From: Salvia splendens
Taxonomy: Eukaryota; Streptophyta; Magnoliopsida; Lamiales; Lamiaceae
Assembly: GCF_004379255.2 (NCBI RefSeq)
Contig: NC_056044.1
Coordinates: 7,232,001 to 7,296,000 of the forward strand
Reading direction: 5' to 3'
Length of the DNA: 64,000 nucleotides
This document shows positions 1 to 11,191 of the stretch, in pieces. The stretch's first letter is position 1. Each line of letters opens with the position of its first letter. Made by a program: the position numbers and the translations under genes. A model generated the notes under the pieces. That model was not told the origin of the DNA. It made no database searches and saw nothing but the letters and a program-made list of their open reading frames with translations.

Positions 1-104
1 GAAAAAAAGTTCAATCTACACCCCCACAGCTAAATTTGGTGACCGCATGATAATCAACTTGATAAATAACAAAATCATGTTGTTTTGACGTGGGTATAAA
101 TAAT

Positions 105-306
105 TGTTGATATGTACAAAAGTTAAAAGACATGGGGAGAATTATTTTTTGTGTTATTTCATTCACGGTACAAATTTCCTCTTATAGAGGTTGTTACAAA
201 GGTATACAAGGAAGGTTCCTATTCTAATTGAATTATGCTATCAATCTCCTAAATTGATTCCCCCAAATCGTCCTAATTGATTTTGTGCAATCTTTCCATT
301 CTAACA
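105..306 (-). repeat. Copia-1 3' LTR
   Basis: This 202-bp LTR is matched by 5198-5399. On the minus strand it starts TGTTAGAATG and ends in CA. It is bordered outside by ATAAT. Confidence 0.93.
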
Positions 307-321
307 CTTCCCCTCAAGCTT
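307..321 (-). other. Copia-1 polypurine tract
   Basis: On the minus strand a purine-rich run (GCTTGAGGGGAAG) lies directly before the 3' LTR. This is where plus-strand DNA priming is expected in an LTR retrotransposon. Confidence 0.75.
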
Positions 322-3300
322 AGTAGTGGGGTTCACCAATACTTAGCTTGCTTAACACCTCTTCAAAATTCCTAGAACTGACGGCTTTGGTGAGAATATC
401 CGCCAGCTGATCTTCTGACCTTACAAACGGGAATTCCACGATTCCTTTCTCAATTTTCTCCTTGATGAAGTGTCTGTCGACTTCCACGTGTTTGGTTCTG
501 TCATGTTGCACCGGATTTTCAGCAATGCTTATTGCTGCCTTATTGTCACAATACAGTTGGCTTTTCTGGGATTGAAAGCCAATCTCTACCATCAACCTTC
601 TTAGCCAGAGTAATTCCGTCAACCTGCTTTTGACTCCTCTGAATTCTGCCTCCGCACTGGACAATGCCACCACCTTTTGCTTCTTGCTCTTCCAAGTCAC
701 CAAGTTTCCTCCAACAAAGGTGAAGTAACCGTCTATCTACTGGATTGCCGGCCCAGTCTGCATCCGTATACCCATTTATCTCTAAATGTCCTACCTTTTT
801 GAATAGCACTCCATGACCAACAGTTCCTTTCAAGTACTTTACAATTCTCAGCGCAGCTTCCATATGATCAACTTGTGGCAAATGCATGAACTGACTCACA
901 ATTCCCACTACGTAGGCAATATCTGGTCTAGTATGAGAAAGATAAATGAGTTTCCCAACTAAACGCTGATACCTACCACGATCTGCCAGTTCAGCACCTT
1001 CCACGATCTTCAGCCCATGATTCACCACAATTGGTGTGTCAGGGGGCTTGCACTCTAGTAGTCCAGTTTCCGCAAGGATGTCGAGAATGTACTTTTTCTG
1101 CCTCAAGAATATTCCCCCTTTGGATCTCAGCACTTCAATCCCTAAGAAATATTTGAGGTCGCCCAGATCTTTCATCTCGAATTCCTTAAACAAATTATCT
1201 CTCAGCTTCTTGATTTCTTCTGCATCATCACCAGTAATAATCATATCGTCGACATAAATGATCAAACATGTTACTTTCCCTTCTTGCCTTTTTATGAACA
1301 ATGTATGATCCGAGTGACTCTGGTGGAATCCATACGAAGTCATAGCATCAGTGAACCTCCCAAACCATACTCTGGGCGACTGTTTTAACCCATACAATGT
1401 CTTCTTCAAATGACAGACTTCTCCTTTTTCAAACCCTTGTGTAAAACCCGGTGGTGCCTCCATATAAACTTTTTTTTTCAATTCCCCATGCAGGAAAGCG
1501 TTCGTGACATCAAACTGGTAAAGCGGCCAATCCTGATTAGTTGCAACCGACAGAAGAACTCTTATTGTGTTCATTTTCGCAACTGGAGAAAAGGTTTCTG
1601 CATAGTCCACGCCATATGTCTGAGTATATCCCTTCGCTACCAGCCGTGATTTATACCTTTCAATGGAACCGTCCGGTCTCCTCTTAATCGTGAACACCCA
1701 TCTGCACCCAATTGGCCTTACTCCCTCCGGTAGCTTGCTCTTATCCCACGTCTGATTTCGAGCTAGGGCATCCATTTCCTTCTGCATGGCTTCCATCCAG
1801 TGTTTGTGCTTCATTGCCTCCTCCGCTGAGTATGGTAACTCTTCCTCCTCACACAATGCTGTTTCAAATGCCCGTGCCATCTCAGACAAACGACTGACGG
1901 CACTGTTCGCTATTGCATAGCGTGTGTTTTTGCCAATTCGTTCCGGGGAATACCTTTTCGGCGGAACTCCCCTATTCGATCGGTTGGGCAACACATATCG
2001 CCCGATATCCTCATCAACTGCAACCTCCTCTGCCATGGAGATGTTGTTTTCGATCACCCCTTGCGACTCATCTCCCCCTGCCTCATTACTACCAGTTCCA
2101 GATGATTTATCATAATCAACAGTGTCGGAATCAAGGAGAATACTTACATTGGATATCAGAGGAGGATCTTGATCCGAGGCACTGAGTTGGTCAGGTTGTT
2201 CTAATGAGACCTGCTCGGTGGTTCCGACAACCTTCTCGGGTGGATCCGCATTGAGATAGCTTGGCAATGGCAACCAACTTAGTGGGTCACTATTTCTGGA
2301 CTCTCCCTCTCTACTATCATTCTTACTCTCCCCCTGACCACTAAGATGGTAGAAAAAATATTCTGACTCCAAGAAATTACAATTCATTGTGACGTGGATT
2401 CGTTTGGTTTTGGGGTTATAGCAACGGTACCCCTTTTGATTTACCCCATATCCCACAAAGGCACATTTCACAGCACACGACGAGAGTTTGGTTCGTTCAT
2501 GTTTTGGGATATGGACAAAGACTGAGCTCCCGAAGACTCTAGGCCGGAGGGTCAAGGCTTGTGGAATGTTAGCTTGAGTTGAGAGAACTTCAAGTGGGGT
2601 CCTGAACTTCAAGGTTCGGGTGGGCAAACGGTTTACTAAGTAGGCTGCAGTGGCTAGAGCTTCAGGCCAGAAATGTTTCGGTGTTTGGGATTCGAGAAGC
2701 ATTGCTCTAGTCATTTCTAGGATGATACGGTTTTTCCTTTCGGCTACACCATTTTGTTCTGGTGTGTGGGGACAAGTGGTTTGATGAAGGATTCCATTAT
2801 CTTTACAAAAGGTTTGCATACCCGAGTTAACAAATTCTCCCCATTGTCAGATCGAAGGGTTTGGATATTTTTCTGGTACTGGTTTTGCACAAGTTTACAA
2901 AAGTGTATAAAATGAGATACAACCTCAGACTTATGCTTCATAAAGTAAGCCCACACCATACGAGTACAATCATCCATGAAAAGCAAAAAATATCGAAATC
3001 CTTGTCCCCCCACCACTAGTGCGGGTCCCCATATATCAGAGTGCACTAAAGAAAACAGAGTCTCAACCCGTGTATTACTTAATTGGTAGGATTGTCTTCG
3101 GCTTTTGGCCAAGATACAGGTTTCACAATGCAAATTCTGGGAAAAACTGGGAAATAACAAATTTAAATAACTTGCAGAGGGATGACTATGCCACAACCAA
3201 GCTTCTCGATTCGCAGATCCTTGAGTTAGCAACGCGGTTCCTTTTTGAGCTATCTTATCGACGTAGTACAACATGTCCTTCTCAGTGCCACGTCCAATAA

Positions 3301-3795
3301 TCTCCTTCGTCCTGATATCCTGCAGTAGGCAAAAATTGGGCTGCATTAGTAAGGAGCAATTTAGTTCTCTGGTGACATGGCTGATCGATAACAGTTTATG
3401 TGATAGAGACGGGACATAGAGACAGTTTGACAATTTTAATGTTGATGATATGTTTACTGCCCCGGGTCCTTCAACATTTGACACTTCTCCACTAGTTGTC
3501 TGTACGTATGCTTTCTCTGGTTTTGTGGGTTCAATGATGTCAGAGGCATCATAGGTCATAGTATCCGTTGCCCCACAATCAAAGATCCACCTGTCATTTT
3601 TTTCTCACTAGAAGACACTGCACACGCAGTTGACAAATTTTCGAGTATTTCAAAACGGTTTTTACACGGAATAAGTTCCACAATGTCCATCGTTTGACAA
3701 TTTGGGGCCTGACTTATATTTTCGGAATTATTGGGGTCCGTTTGCAAGTTCCGCATAGTTGGGGGATCTGGGGGCAAACTGTGGGGTGCAATTTA
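320..3795 (-). pseudogene. Copia-1 pol remnant (PR-INT-RT-RNaseH)
   Basis: The protease active-site motif DCGATDT lies near 3577-3597. It is cut off from the upstream frame by an indel in a run of seven A's. Integrase follows (WLWH region, then the SDNG motif), with a second frameshift near 2840; the part after it includes PEQNGVAERKN. Reverse transcriptase keeps the conserved GCRWVF and NAFLHGEL segments and the catalytic YVDDM at 1242-1256. RNase H (DADWAG, then SSAEAEF) is split by a small deletion of about 11 bases near 730-745, which puts its last 127 codons in another frame. Known role of the family: cutting the polyprotein, copying RNA into DNA and integrating it. Here at least three frame breaks make it a pseudogene. 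Confidence 0.9.
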
Positions 3796-5094
3796 TGGTT
3801 TCTGGAAAATGGAGGGGCTTGATTGCAAAATTGCATCAAGCCCTAATTTACCTAGTGTATGCGCCGCTGCTTCGTCACTCACCCGACTTGCCAAATTTAC
3901 ATTGGCGATTCCGCCTCCATTCATCTCCTCCACCGATCGTCGGTCGCCGCTGCCGCCTCGAGTTGATGCGGCCTCGTTGTTGCCCCCGACGGTGGCGGGC
4001 GTTCCGTCTCCAGCCACTGATACGGCTGCACGCCCTCCGCCTCTGCCTGGTGCCGGTTGACCTCCTCTGTTTGAGCTTGGTGGCGGTGGTCGGCCATATT
4101 TGGCTTCCCACCACTCCGGGAACCCCATCACCTCGAAGCAAGTCTCCTTGGTATGTCTTTTTCGGCCACATACCGTACACACCATTTTGGATCGGTCTTC
4201 ATCCATTCGCCGATTCCAGTCGTTTCCACCTCCACCGCCTCCGCTCCTCTGTGATTGAGGCGGTCTACTTCGCACCGCTAGGCCGGCACCTACTCCCTGC
4301 ATTGCGTTCTTTCCTTCATTCTGGGCAGGTAGTAAAACGTTCATTCTTGCATCCTCCATCCTTATTGTTGCGTATGCTTCATCCAGTGAGGGAAACGACT
4401 CCATCTTGAGAATTTCCCTCTTCGTGCTTTCATACTTGTCATCTAGGGCAGTGAGTAATTGATACACCCTATCTTCTTGGGTACAGTTGTCGTAGATCTC
4501 GACATCTTCCTGATACTTCATCGGATTTGGTGACTTTTGGTCGATGGCTAGCCATATTTCTTGCAATTGAGACCAGATTTCCTCTAATGTTTCACCTTTC
4601 TGTTTCAGGGTGGTCGTACGGTGACGGAGGTCGTAGACTTGTATCCTATCTTCGCCACTGGAGTAGGTTACGGCCAAGCTCTTCTATACTTCTTTGGTTG
4701 TTGCGTGTTTGGATATTCGGCTGACTAGTTTTGGTTCAATGTTTTGAACCAACCACGTGAAGACACAGTGGTCCGCCTGTTGCCACCGTGCAAAGGCCGG
4801 ATCTGTCTTTGTTGGAGGAGAAGGATGCCCGGTGAGGTGGGAAATCATTCCCCTGCCACTGATGGCTCTCTCCATCAATACTGCCCACAACGAGTAATTC
4901 TCGTTGTTTAGTTTGTAGCCGATATCCAGTGACTTGGTATCCACCACGATCTCCGGCGGTGGGTTGTGTGACTTGTTGGTCGCGTCTGTGTTTGTTATGG
5001 CAAAACTATTGCGCACGAAGTTTGCAAACATCCTTGCAAACTCTTCTGTCTCCTTGCTGTCGGTAACGATTTTGGTTTCATCGGATTCTGACAT
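3793..5094 (-). pseudogene. Copia-1 gag remnant
   Basis: The capsid-like gag starts at the ATG at 5092-5094 (MSESDETK), about 100 bp inside the primer-binding site. An in-frame TAG at 4684-4686 interrupts it after residue 136, and the frame then continues to 3793. The second part has the UBN2-type gag helices and a CCHC zinc knuckle (C-x2-C-x4-H-x4-C, CTVCGRKRHTKETC). A Gly/Arg-rich tail follows. Gag packages the element RNA. The stop codon makes this copy defective. Confidence 0.88.
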
Positions 5095-5180
5095 CCTTTA
5101 CTGGTTTTTCACAGGTTTTGGTTACAATTGGTCGGGAAAGGTATAGACGATGATGAGATTTCTCTGAGTCACAGGAGAAA

Positions 5181-5197
5181 ATCCCGCTATGATACCA
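5181..5197 (-). other. Copia-1 primer-binding site
   Basis: On the minus strand TGGTATCATAGCGGG follows the 5' LTR with no gap. TGGTATCA is the usual complement to the 3' end of initiator-methionine tRNA in plant Copia elements. Confidence 0.85.
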
Positions 5198-5399
5198 TGT
5201 TAATCGGTACAAAGGTTAAAGACATGGGGAGAATTATTTTTTTGTGTTATTTCATTCACTGTACAAATCTCCTCTTATAGAGGTTGTTACAAAGGTATAT
5301 AAGGAAGGTTCCTATTCTAATTGAATTATGCTATCAATCTCCTAAATTGATTCCCCCAAATCGTCCTAATTGATTTTGTGCAATCTTTTCATTCTAACA
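5198..5399 (-). repeat. Copia-1 5' LTR
   Basis: This 202-bp LTR pairs with 105-306. It is bordered by the target duplication ATAAT at 5400-5404. Confidence 0.93.
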
Positions 5400-5655
5400 A
5401 TAATATCCACAAATAGTTTACCCTTTAATCCAACGAGATAATTCATTTTTCTGTCATCTAAATTTGTAATGCAATGTTTTGATTTTTTGTAAATATATTA
5501 TATGAGTCTGCTTTTTAAAATAGTGTTTAAAATTATGATACGATATGATTTATTGTTGACAGAGAGGTAGTTTACCCTTTAATCCAACGAGATAATTTAT
5601 TTTTCTATCATCGAAATTTGTAATGCAATGTTTTGATTTTTTGTAAATATATTAT

Positions 5656-5765
5656 GAGTGAACTGCACCAAAAGGCCCTGACTTTTCGCCTTGTAACATC
5701 AGAGGCCCCTAACTTTTAAAAATACCACCACAGGGATCTGACAAAACATATAATCACAAATCGTG
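5656..5765 (+). repeat. MULE left terminal inverted repeat
   Basis: It starts GAGTGAACTGCACC and matches the reverse complement of 8604-8713. Confidence 0.9.
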
Positions 5766-6280
5766 TATATTTTGCCATTTTTCGGACGAAAATGCCCAAA
5801 TGGGGTGAAGGGCAGTTTAGACCTTTTGATTGCATTAGGCTGCACCCCTATGACTGCATTTGCAGGTGCGGTCTTGTCAAGAACCTGTGTAATCATAATT
5901 CCATTTATATTTTTCAACTATGTTTCATTATTTCTTCCTTCCATTTTCGTTTCATCTACCCCTTTCAAGTTCTACTCAAATTCTGATTTCCCTCTCAAAA
6001 CAATATACGCGATTTTACCTTCTTCGGCATCGGGCAATTTAGGGGATTTCATATCTTCGCCAGTCGTTCGGGATCTTGAATTTAGTGGATTTTCATCTGG
6101 ATTTTGCTGAATTTAGGGTATCAAAGTGGGTTTTAGGCGATTTCCGTTGGAATTTTATTTTGCAATTGTTGGTTGATTTTTTTTGGTTGTATGGTTACTG
6201 TCGGGCATTTGAAAATTATTTTTGCAATTCTTGGTCGATTTGATTTTTGTATTGTCAAACTGAATTCAGATCGTTACGCA

Positions 6281-6832
6281 ATGTCGTCTTCTTCTTCTTC
6301 TTCTCAATCGTTCGGCTCAAGCTTCAATTGGAATTGGCCTCGTCCAGAAATTGTGAAGTGTAATCACGATCTTGAGGCCGAGCTCGTTACATCTAGGACG
6401 ACTGCTAACCCGGGTAGACGTTACTATCGCTGCCCTATATGGAAGGTTAAAACCATGTATTTTGATCGTGTTGTCCATTAATTTTGTTGGCATAAAGATT
6501 AATGAGAAATTAGTATGCAGGACGATGACTGCAAGTTTTTTCGATGGTTTGATGCGAGTCTATCCCCAAGTCAAGACAGTTATTTTCAGAGAGTGAAACT
6601 TGAGCGAGACCAATTCGAAGCTGAACTTCGAAGCAAATCTCTACTCGAAGGTGTGCTGCACGAGAAATTGCGCTTGAAAACCGTGGAGTTTGAAGACTTG
6701 AAGATACAACTGGGTATGAAAACTGAAGAGTGTGACGCATTGGCGGTGAAAATTGGTCAGATGGCAACAACTCTCCGACGCTTAAAAATCACAATCTTGT
6801 TCTTATGTATTGTAATTTTTCTACTGTTATAA
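6281..6832 (+). CDS. GRF-type zinc-finger protein inside the MULE
   Basis: Two exons, 6281-6445 and 6521-6832, flank a 75-bp GT-AG intron and encode 158 residues. After a Ser-rich start the spliced protein has the GRF zinc-finger pattern: a Cys-x-His pair (residues about 28-30), TSRTTANPGRRYYRCP, then DDDCKFFRWFD across the splice. The intron falls inside the finger, and only splicing restores the last Cys. The second exon continues with a charged predicted coiled coil and a hydrophobic C-terminal segment (ITILFLCIVIFLLL), a likely tail anchor. GRF fingers bind single-stranded nucleic acid in known proteins; the function of these short plant versions is unknown. The reading frame is intact. 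It lies wholly within a transposable element, so it is probably a passenger or element gene rather than a host gene. Confidence 0.72.
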
Positions 6833-6960
6833 CAATGCTATGTCGTGTTCACTCCGTGGTTCATTTCTGAAATCACAAACTGAAATCCTGATCGACTACG
6901 CTTTGCTTTGTTGCTATTCATTTATGTCTGAAAGCACGAATGAGGTTACACAACTATGAC

Positions 6961-7195
6961 TGAAATCACAAACCATGTACACAAATGAATACTACCAAAC
7001 TGAAATCACAAATGAAGTTACTCAAATATGATTGAAATCACAAACCATGTACACAAATGAATACTACCAAACTGAAATCACAAATGAAGTTACTCAAATA
7101 TGATTGAAATCACAAACCATGTACACAAATGAATACTACCAAACTATCACCGAAATCACAAATGAAGTTACTCAAATATGATTGAAATCACAAAG
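6961..7195. repeat. 72-bp tandem repeat in the MULE
   Basis: Units start with TGAAATCACAAACCATG at 6961, 7033 and 7105. A partial fourth starts at 7183 after a 6-base insertion. The array lies just 3' of the GRF gene. Confidence 0.85.
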
Positions 7196-7306
7196 CGACG
7201 TACGCTATCCACAAAAATACCACCACCAAAATTTTTCCACAGAACTTTACTTCCACCAAAATACTAGTCTGTTACAAAATAGTCTATACCATACAAATCA
7301 TACTAT

Positions 7307-7837
7307 TCATATCATCACTGACACAAATTGTTCAACCCATCCGAAACAAACCAACGTTAATAAGTAAAGGCCATCAATCTTGATCACCGTGGCGGCCGCA
7401 TCTCTGAGGATGAGTCCTTGTCCGACTGCTTGGTCTCGGATTCGAAACATTAGGCTGCAACAATTAATAGTGTAGTAAGTATACATGCTTAAGCACTGTG
7501 TACAATTACATAATATAGTTACATATATGTGAACTAGCTTTGTGCTAGTAGCCGCGACTTTGAGAAAAGGACCCAGATGTGCATCGTCAATTATGGGCAG
7601 CAATGAGCCTCCTATTTCCACGCCACTACAACCAACACTGTACGTTGGATGAACGTAATAGAACTCACATATGAGGTTCCTATTGTAACCCAACCGCACT
7701 ACCATGCCTGCCAGATCTACGAAATCGAACTGACGAATCCAGCAATAGTCAAAGAATGTCAATTGCCCCCCAACATACTTCTTCTTTCCATTGATTTCGA
7801 AGATTGACCCTCCGTGATGAAAACCGACGGAAAACAT
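7307..7837 (-). pseudogene. PB1-like domain fragment (MULE-associated)
   Basis: The frame starts MFSVGFHHGGSIF and continues with KKYVGGQLTFFDYC, then a GYN...YYVHP segment. This resembles the PB1-like N-terminal domain found at the start of many plant MULE proteins (HHGG, YVGG, GY, YY positions). After about 110 residues the similarity stops. The remaining frame looks like intron read-through, with possible splice sites near 7470-7530. No transposase or SWIM zinc finger follows. It could be exon 2 of a gene starting at 8262, but I could not find an acceptor that keeps the frame. Best read as a truncated element gene. Confidence 0.5.
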
Positions 7838-7965
7838 CCCGGGATGGTCCCATGTTATGGTTTGTACAGAGTTAGCAAACGTCCAAATTTAAACCAATTT
7901 TTTTCACATATAAAGTCCTAAATCACAGTCCAAACAATTTCCCAAACGAGGACATCAAAACAGTT

Positions 7966-8262
7966 TCACAAATCAACCAATTTTCGGAGCCCTAAATCAC
8001 AATCAAAAACCTTGAAACCAATTTTAAATTTGAACTTACTATATTCTTCTTCCGGATAGAAGAAATCAAGCAGAGGATCGCGAATGCTCCACGTTTCTGG
8101 GTCTACGTCGATTATCTCCGGTCCCCGACCCCTTCTACTGTGTCTAGGTGATGCCGGAGGTGATTGTGACGAAGACGATGGCGTCGCCGGCTTCTTTTTT
8201 CGCCTAGAAGAAATACGAGCGGAGGACGCTCCAGCAGCACTTCGTCTCCGTTTTGGAGCCAT
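7966..8262 (-). CDS. Basic, Ser/Pro-rich N-terminal exon, unknown
   Basis: The frame starts MAPKRRRSAAGASSAR and is rich in Arg, Lys, Ser and Pro, with likely nuclear localisation signals. It ends in an acidic stretch (FFYPEEEYSK). A good splice donor (GTAAGT on the minus strand at 8034-8039) follows codon 74, so the true exon is probably 8040-8262. It lies inside the MULE, upstream of and on the same strand as the PB1-like fragment, and may have been its first exon. I do not recognise a domain. It may not be translated today. Confidence 0.4.
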   Translation of the reverse strand: MAPKRRRSAAGASSARISSRRKKKPATPSSSSQSPPASPRHSRRGRGPEIIDVDPETWSIRDPLLDFFYPEEEYSKFKFKIGFKVFDCDLGLRKLVDL

Positions 8263-8603
8263 TGATGAAAAGGATTAAAATGGCGTGAAAGGCAGAGGCG
8301 ATAGGCAGAGGCTAATTATTTTGGCGAAATGGCAAATTGATGAAGTGAAGGTGGAATTGGAGGGAAAAAATATAGAGAAGCCTGGCGAAATGTTTTGGAA
8401 TGGCAAAAAATTGTGAAATTTCAATGCAGGTCCGATTGCAATTCATGCGTGTGAAAATAATATGGGACAACAAGCAATGCAACCTGTCACACCAATTGCA
8501 ATTCGATGTCTCGTCAACAGTGCTGCAGCTGACACAGCACTGACGGCCATGCAAAAGCCCGATTTTGCCCTTAGAGGCCCTGAGGGTCTAATGGTCGAAA
8601 AAA

Positions 8604-8713
8604 CATGATTTGTGATTATATGTTTTGTCAGATCCCTGTGGTGGTATTTTTAAAAGTTAGGGGCCTCTGATGTTACAAGGCGAAAAGTCAGGGCCCTTTG
8701 GTGCCATTCACTC
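8604..8713 (-). repeat. MULE right terminal inverted repeat
   Basis: It is the inverted copy of 5656-5765. The outer end reads ...CATTCACTC, followed by the 9-bp target duplication. Confidence 0.9.
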
Positions 8714-9138
8714 ATGTATTATATGAGTCTGCTTTTAAAATAGTCTTTAAAATTATGATACCATATGATTTATTGTTGACAGAGAGGTAGGTAGGATGTA
8801 CCTGCATTAGATGATGTGATCGGAGAATATCTCTTCACCGTATATTTTACTAAGGCAAAGAATTCCAAACATAGATGACTCTACCAAACATATTCTAATT
8901 CTATTATATCCTGTATTCCGACTTATACTTATCATCCGTTCTATAATTAATTCTCTCAATTTTTTGTCAAACTACAACTCATACCTTCTCCGATAATTAT
9001 TTATTTTTAATTACTAATCTATTTATAAAATATAAATTAAAGTATGCTAATTAAAAAGACGAACTTCAATGATAGATTTTGTTGGTGCTTGTCCTAACTT
9101 ATTCGATGAGATCGCTCTGGCTTGCTCATATCTAAGTA

Positions 9139-9473
9139 CTCTCCCCGTCCCCTAAAAATAATTTTTTTGAAATGGTACGAGTTTTAATATAAAATTGAGA
9201 CAATGAGAAAGAGATAAAAATAATTTTTTTGAAATGGTACGAGTTTTAATATAAAATTGAGACAATGAGAAAGAGATAAAAATAATTTTTTTGAAATGGT
9301 ACGAGTTTTAATATAAAATTGAGACAATGAGAAAGAGATAGAGAGAAAAGTGTATTAGTGAAAATGAGTCTCACATCATTAGAGAGAAATAAATTTCATT
9401 TAATAGAAATTTTCTATTCTTAGGGGACGAAACAAAAAAAGAAAGAATTTCTATTTTTAGGAGACGGAAGGAG
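9139..9473. mobile_element. Stowaway-type MITE with internal amplification
   Basis: Ends CTCTCCCCGTCCCC and GGAGACGGAAGGAG are bordered by TA on both sides, as in Tc1/mariner-type Stowaway MITEs. The left part holds a 62-bp unit three times (GAAATGGTACGAG at 9169, 9231 and 9293), so this copy is longer than usual. Confidence 0.75.
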
Positions 9474-9479
9474 TATAGT

Positions 9480-11110
9480 TTTCGAGACTGCATTTAATAT
9501 CGGAGGCTGTATTTAGTCTCAGTTTAGAATCTCTCTCACTTCAAAAATAGTTCAACTTTTCTATATTTGAAAATAAATCTCTTTCTCTTTATTAAAATAT
9601 TAAATCAATTTTTTACTCTACTTAAAATCCAGTCATTTAAGAATGTACACATCATGAAAGGGACCGAGTGAGTACTAAAGTTTTCTCAATTTTGCATATT
9701 TGAATTAAATTAAATTTCAGTGAGATTAATTAAAATTTATAGAAGACACATAAATAGTTTGGATGTATTGAAAATGTATAATCTCTCAATTATAAATAAA
9801 TATGAACCAATTAATTATGAAATCGCAATATAGGATGAACATTGAGTATCCCTATTCGAAGCTCACGAAGTGCCAAAAAAGTGAAATTGGTGCGGAACAA
9901 GTTTTATGCTGTCTGAGCGAGAATGCATTTACTTTCCATGTGAAGTAACCTAAAAGATTACCCTAATTTTGTAAGGAACAAGCATCTCTTTCTTGCTTCA
10001 CCATTCATTCACTGAATCTACTTTATGCACAAAAAGAAAAGAAAGCGGTGCCCCATTTTGAGAAAGATATTATCGTTGAATTTAGCAATAACATGATCAG
10101 AAACAGAGCTGCCCAACTATCGCAAATGTAGAAGCTGGGAGCATCATCAGATCTCTTAAGACTTTTGTGTCAGTTTTTTTCTTTATTCTATTTCTTCTTT
10201 CCGTATTTTATTTGATTTTCCTGTTTCTATTTTTTTGTTACTTCTGAGTGTTTCTTGATGTTGAATCTTGGTACAGAGGATGCGAATTATTATGTTTTTT
10301 TGCTTTTTTTTAAATCATTGTTCGTTTTGTTTTGGGGCTTTTTTTTGTTTGGGTTTTCTTGAAATAATTTGTGGGTGTTGGCTGTTAGTCCATGAACATG
10401 GCTCTGAGATTTGAAGTTAAGAGGAATAATTGGATAGAAATTAGGGTACCATAGATTAGTTTTCATTGTTATGGTTAGCAAGATTCAGATAATAGTAGAT
10501 GTTATCTTAATAGCAAGATTCAGAATCAACGTCTACATTTTCATTTGATAGAATTTTGGTATGAATTATTTTGTACATCTGTTATTGCTTGCCCTATCAA
10601 GAACTGTTCAAAATATGCAAGATGTGTAGTTGAAAATCCGATTGAACTAATGTTTTGAATGTGCTGATATGGTAGAAAAAAGTAGAGATAATAATTTTAG
10701 GATTCACTTCTTTAGATCCCTCTTCTGTTAATTCAAAGATGGATTATGTTTGAATTCTATGGTGGCAAGGATGGTTCTTCATGTTCTATTCATATGTTTG
10801 GAAACTTAAAATAAGAAATCGAATCCAGGTTTAGCTATTTGATAAGAAGATTGCCAAACTTTTTGTTCGCTTCCTGCATCTTATGAGGTTCTCCAAATAG
10901 TGAAGATGAGGACTCTGATGCAGTGAAATGGCATGTATCGATTGGGCAGCAAGTTTCTTGAATGTCGTTTATACTTTTGAGTGTATGAAGAATCATAGGT
11001 AGTGTATTTTAAAATTGGGCAAGAATAAGATACATCCGTGATACAGTCTCTAAATTAAGCACTTAGGTAGTCCAGTTTAGAAAATTGGATTCTTACTAAT
11101 TCATATCCAT
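9480..11110. other. AT-rich region upstream of the cyclin gene
   Basis: No protein gene is visible. A degenerate Stowaway-like tail is possible near 9.5-9.7 kb. The stretch from about 9.96 to 11.11 kb may be 5' leader and a leader intron of the cyclin gene, since a 3' splice-like site (TTATTTGCAG) ends at 11119. That is inference. Confidence 0.4.
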
Positions 11111-11191
11111 TATTTGCAGCATCGCTCCGCTCGTATTATAAATAGTTTGCCTCTGGATAGAGGCGTATATGCTCCAAAGGGTATGCAAAAA

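Larger units (their letters stand above)
105..5399 (-). mobile_element. Ty1/copia LTR retrotransposon Copia-1 (defective)
   Basis: The element is complete in outline. It has two 202-bp LTRs (105-306 and 5198-5399), TG...CA ends on each, and a 5-bp target duplication ATAAT at 100-104 and 5400-5404. It reads on the minus strand in the order gag, protease, integrase, reverse transcriptase, RNase H, which is the Copia order. The LTRs differ by about eight substitutions and two single-base indels by eye, so the insertion is not brand new. The coding region has an in-frame stop in gag and frameshifts before protease, in integrase and before RNase H, so it cannot make a working polyprotein. Its coding region is closely related to that of the element at 57.3-62.7 kb, but the LTR sequences differ. 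Confidence 0.93.
5656..8713. mobile_element. Mutator-like (MULE) element, 3058 bp, non-autonomous
   Basis: Terminal inverted repeats of about 110 bp (5656-5765 and 8604-8713) match at all but about four positions. They are flanked by a 9-bp target duplication, ATATATTAT (5647-5655) and ATGTATTAT (8714-8722), with one mismatch. The undisturbed tandem copy at 5414-5577 joins the two flanks exactly as expected. Long inverted repeats with a 9-bp duplication are the signature of the Mutator superfamily. Inside are a plus-strand GRF-zinc-finger gene, a 72-bp tandem repeat, and minus-strand fragments of a PB1-like gene. No MULE transposase core is visible. Confidence 0.85.
5414..8795. repeat. 164-bp tandem duplication, second copy split by a MULE
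   Basis: The first copy is 5414-5577. The second starts at 5578 with the same TAGTTTACCC sequence, runs to 5655 and resumes at 8723-8795 after the Mutator-like element. The first copy therefore shows the uninterrupted sequence around the insertion point. Confidence 0.85.

Noticed and set aside
11114..11191. Extended N-terminus of the cyclin from an upstream non-ATG codon
   Set aside because: It starts with TTG and includes an apparent 3' splice site (TTTGCAG). The family alignment begins at the ATG at 11192.
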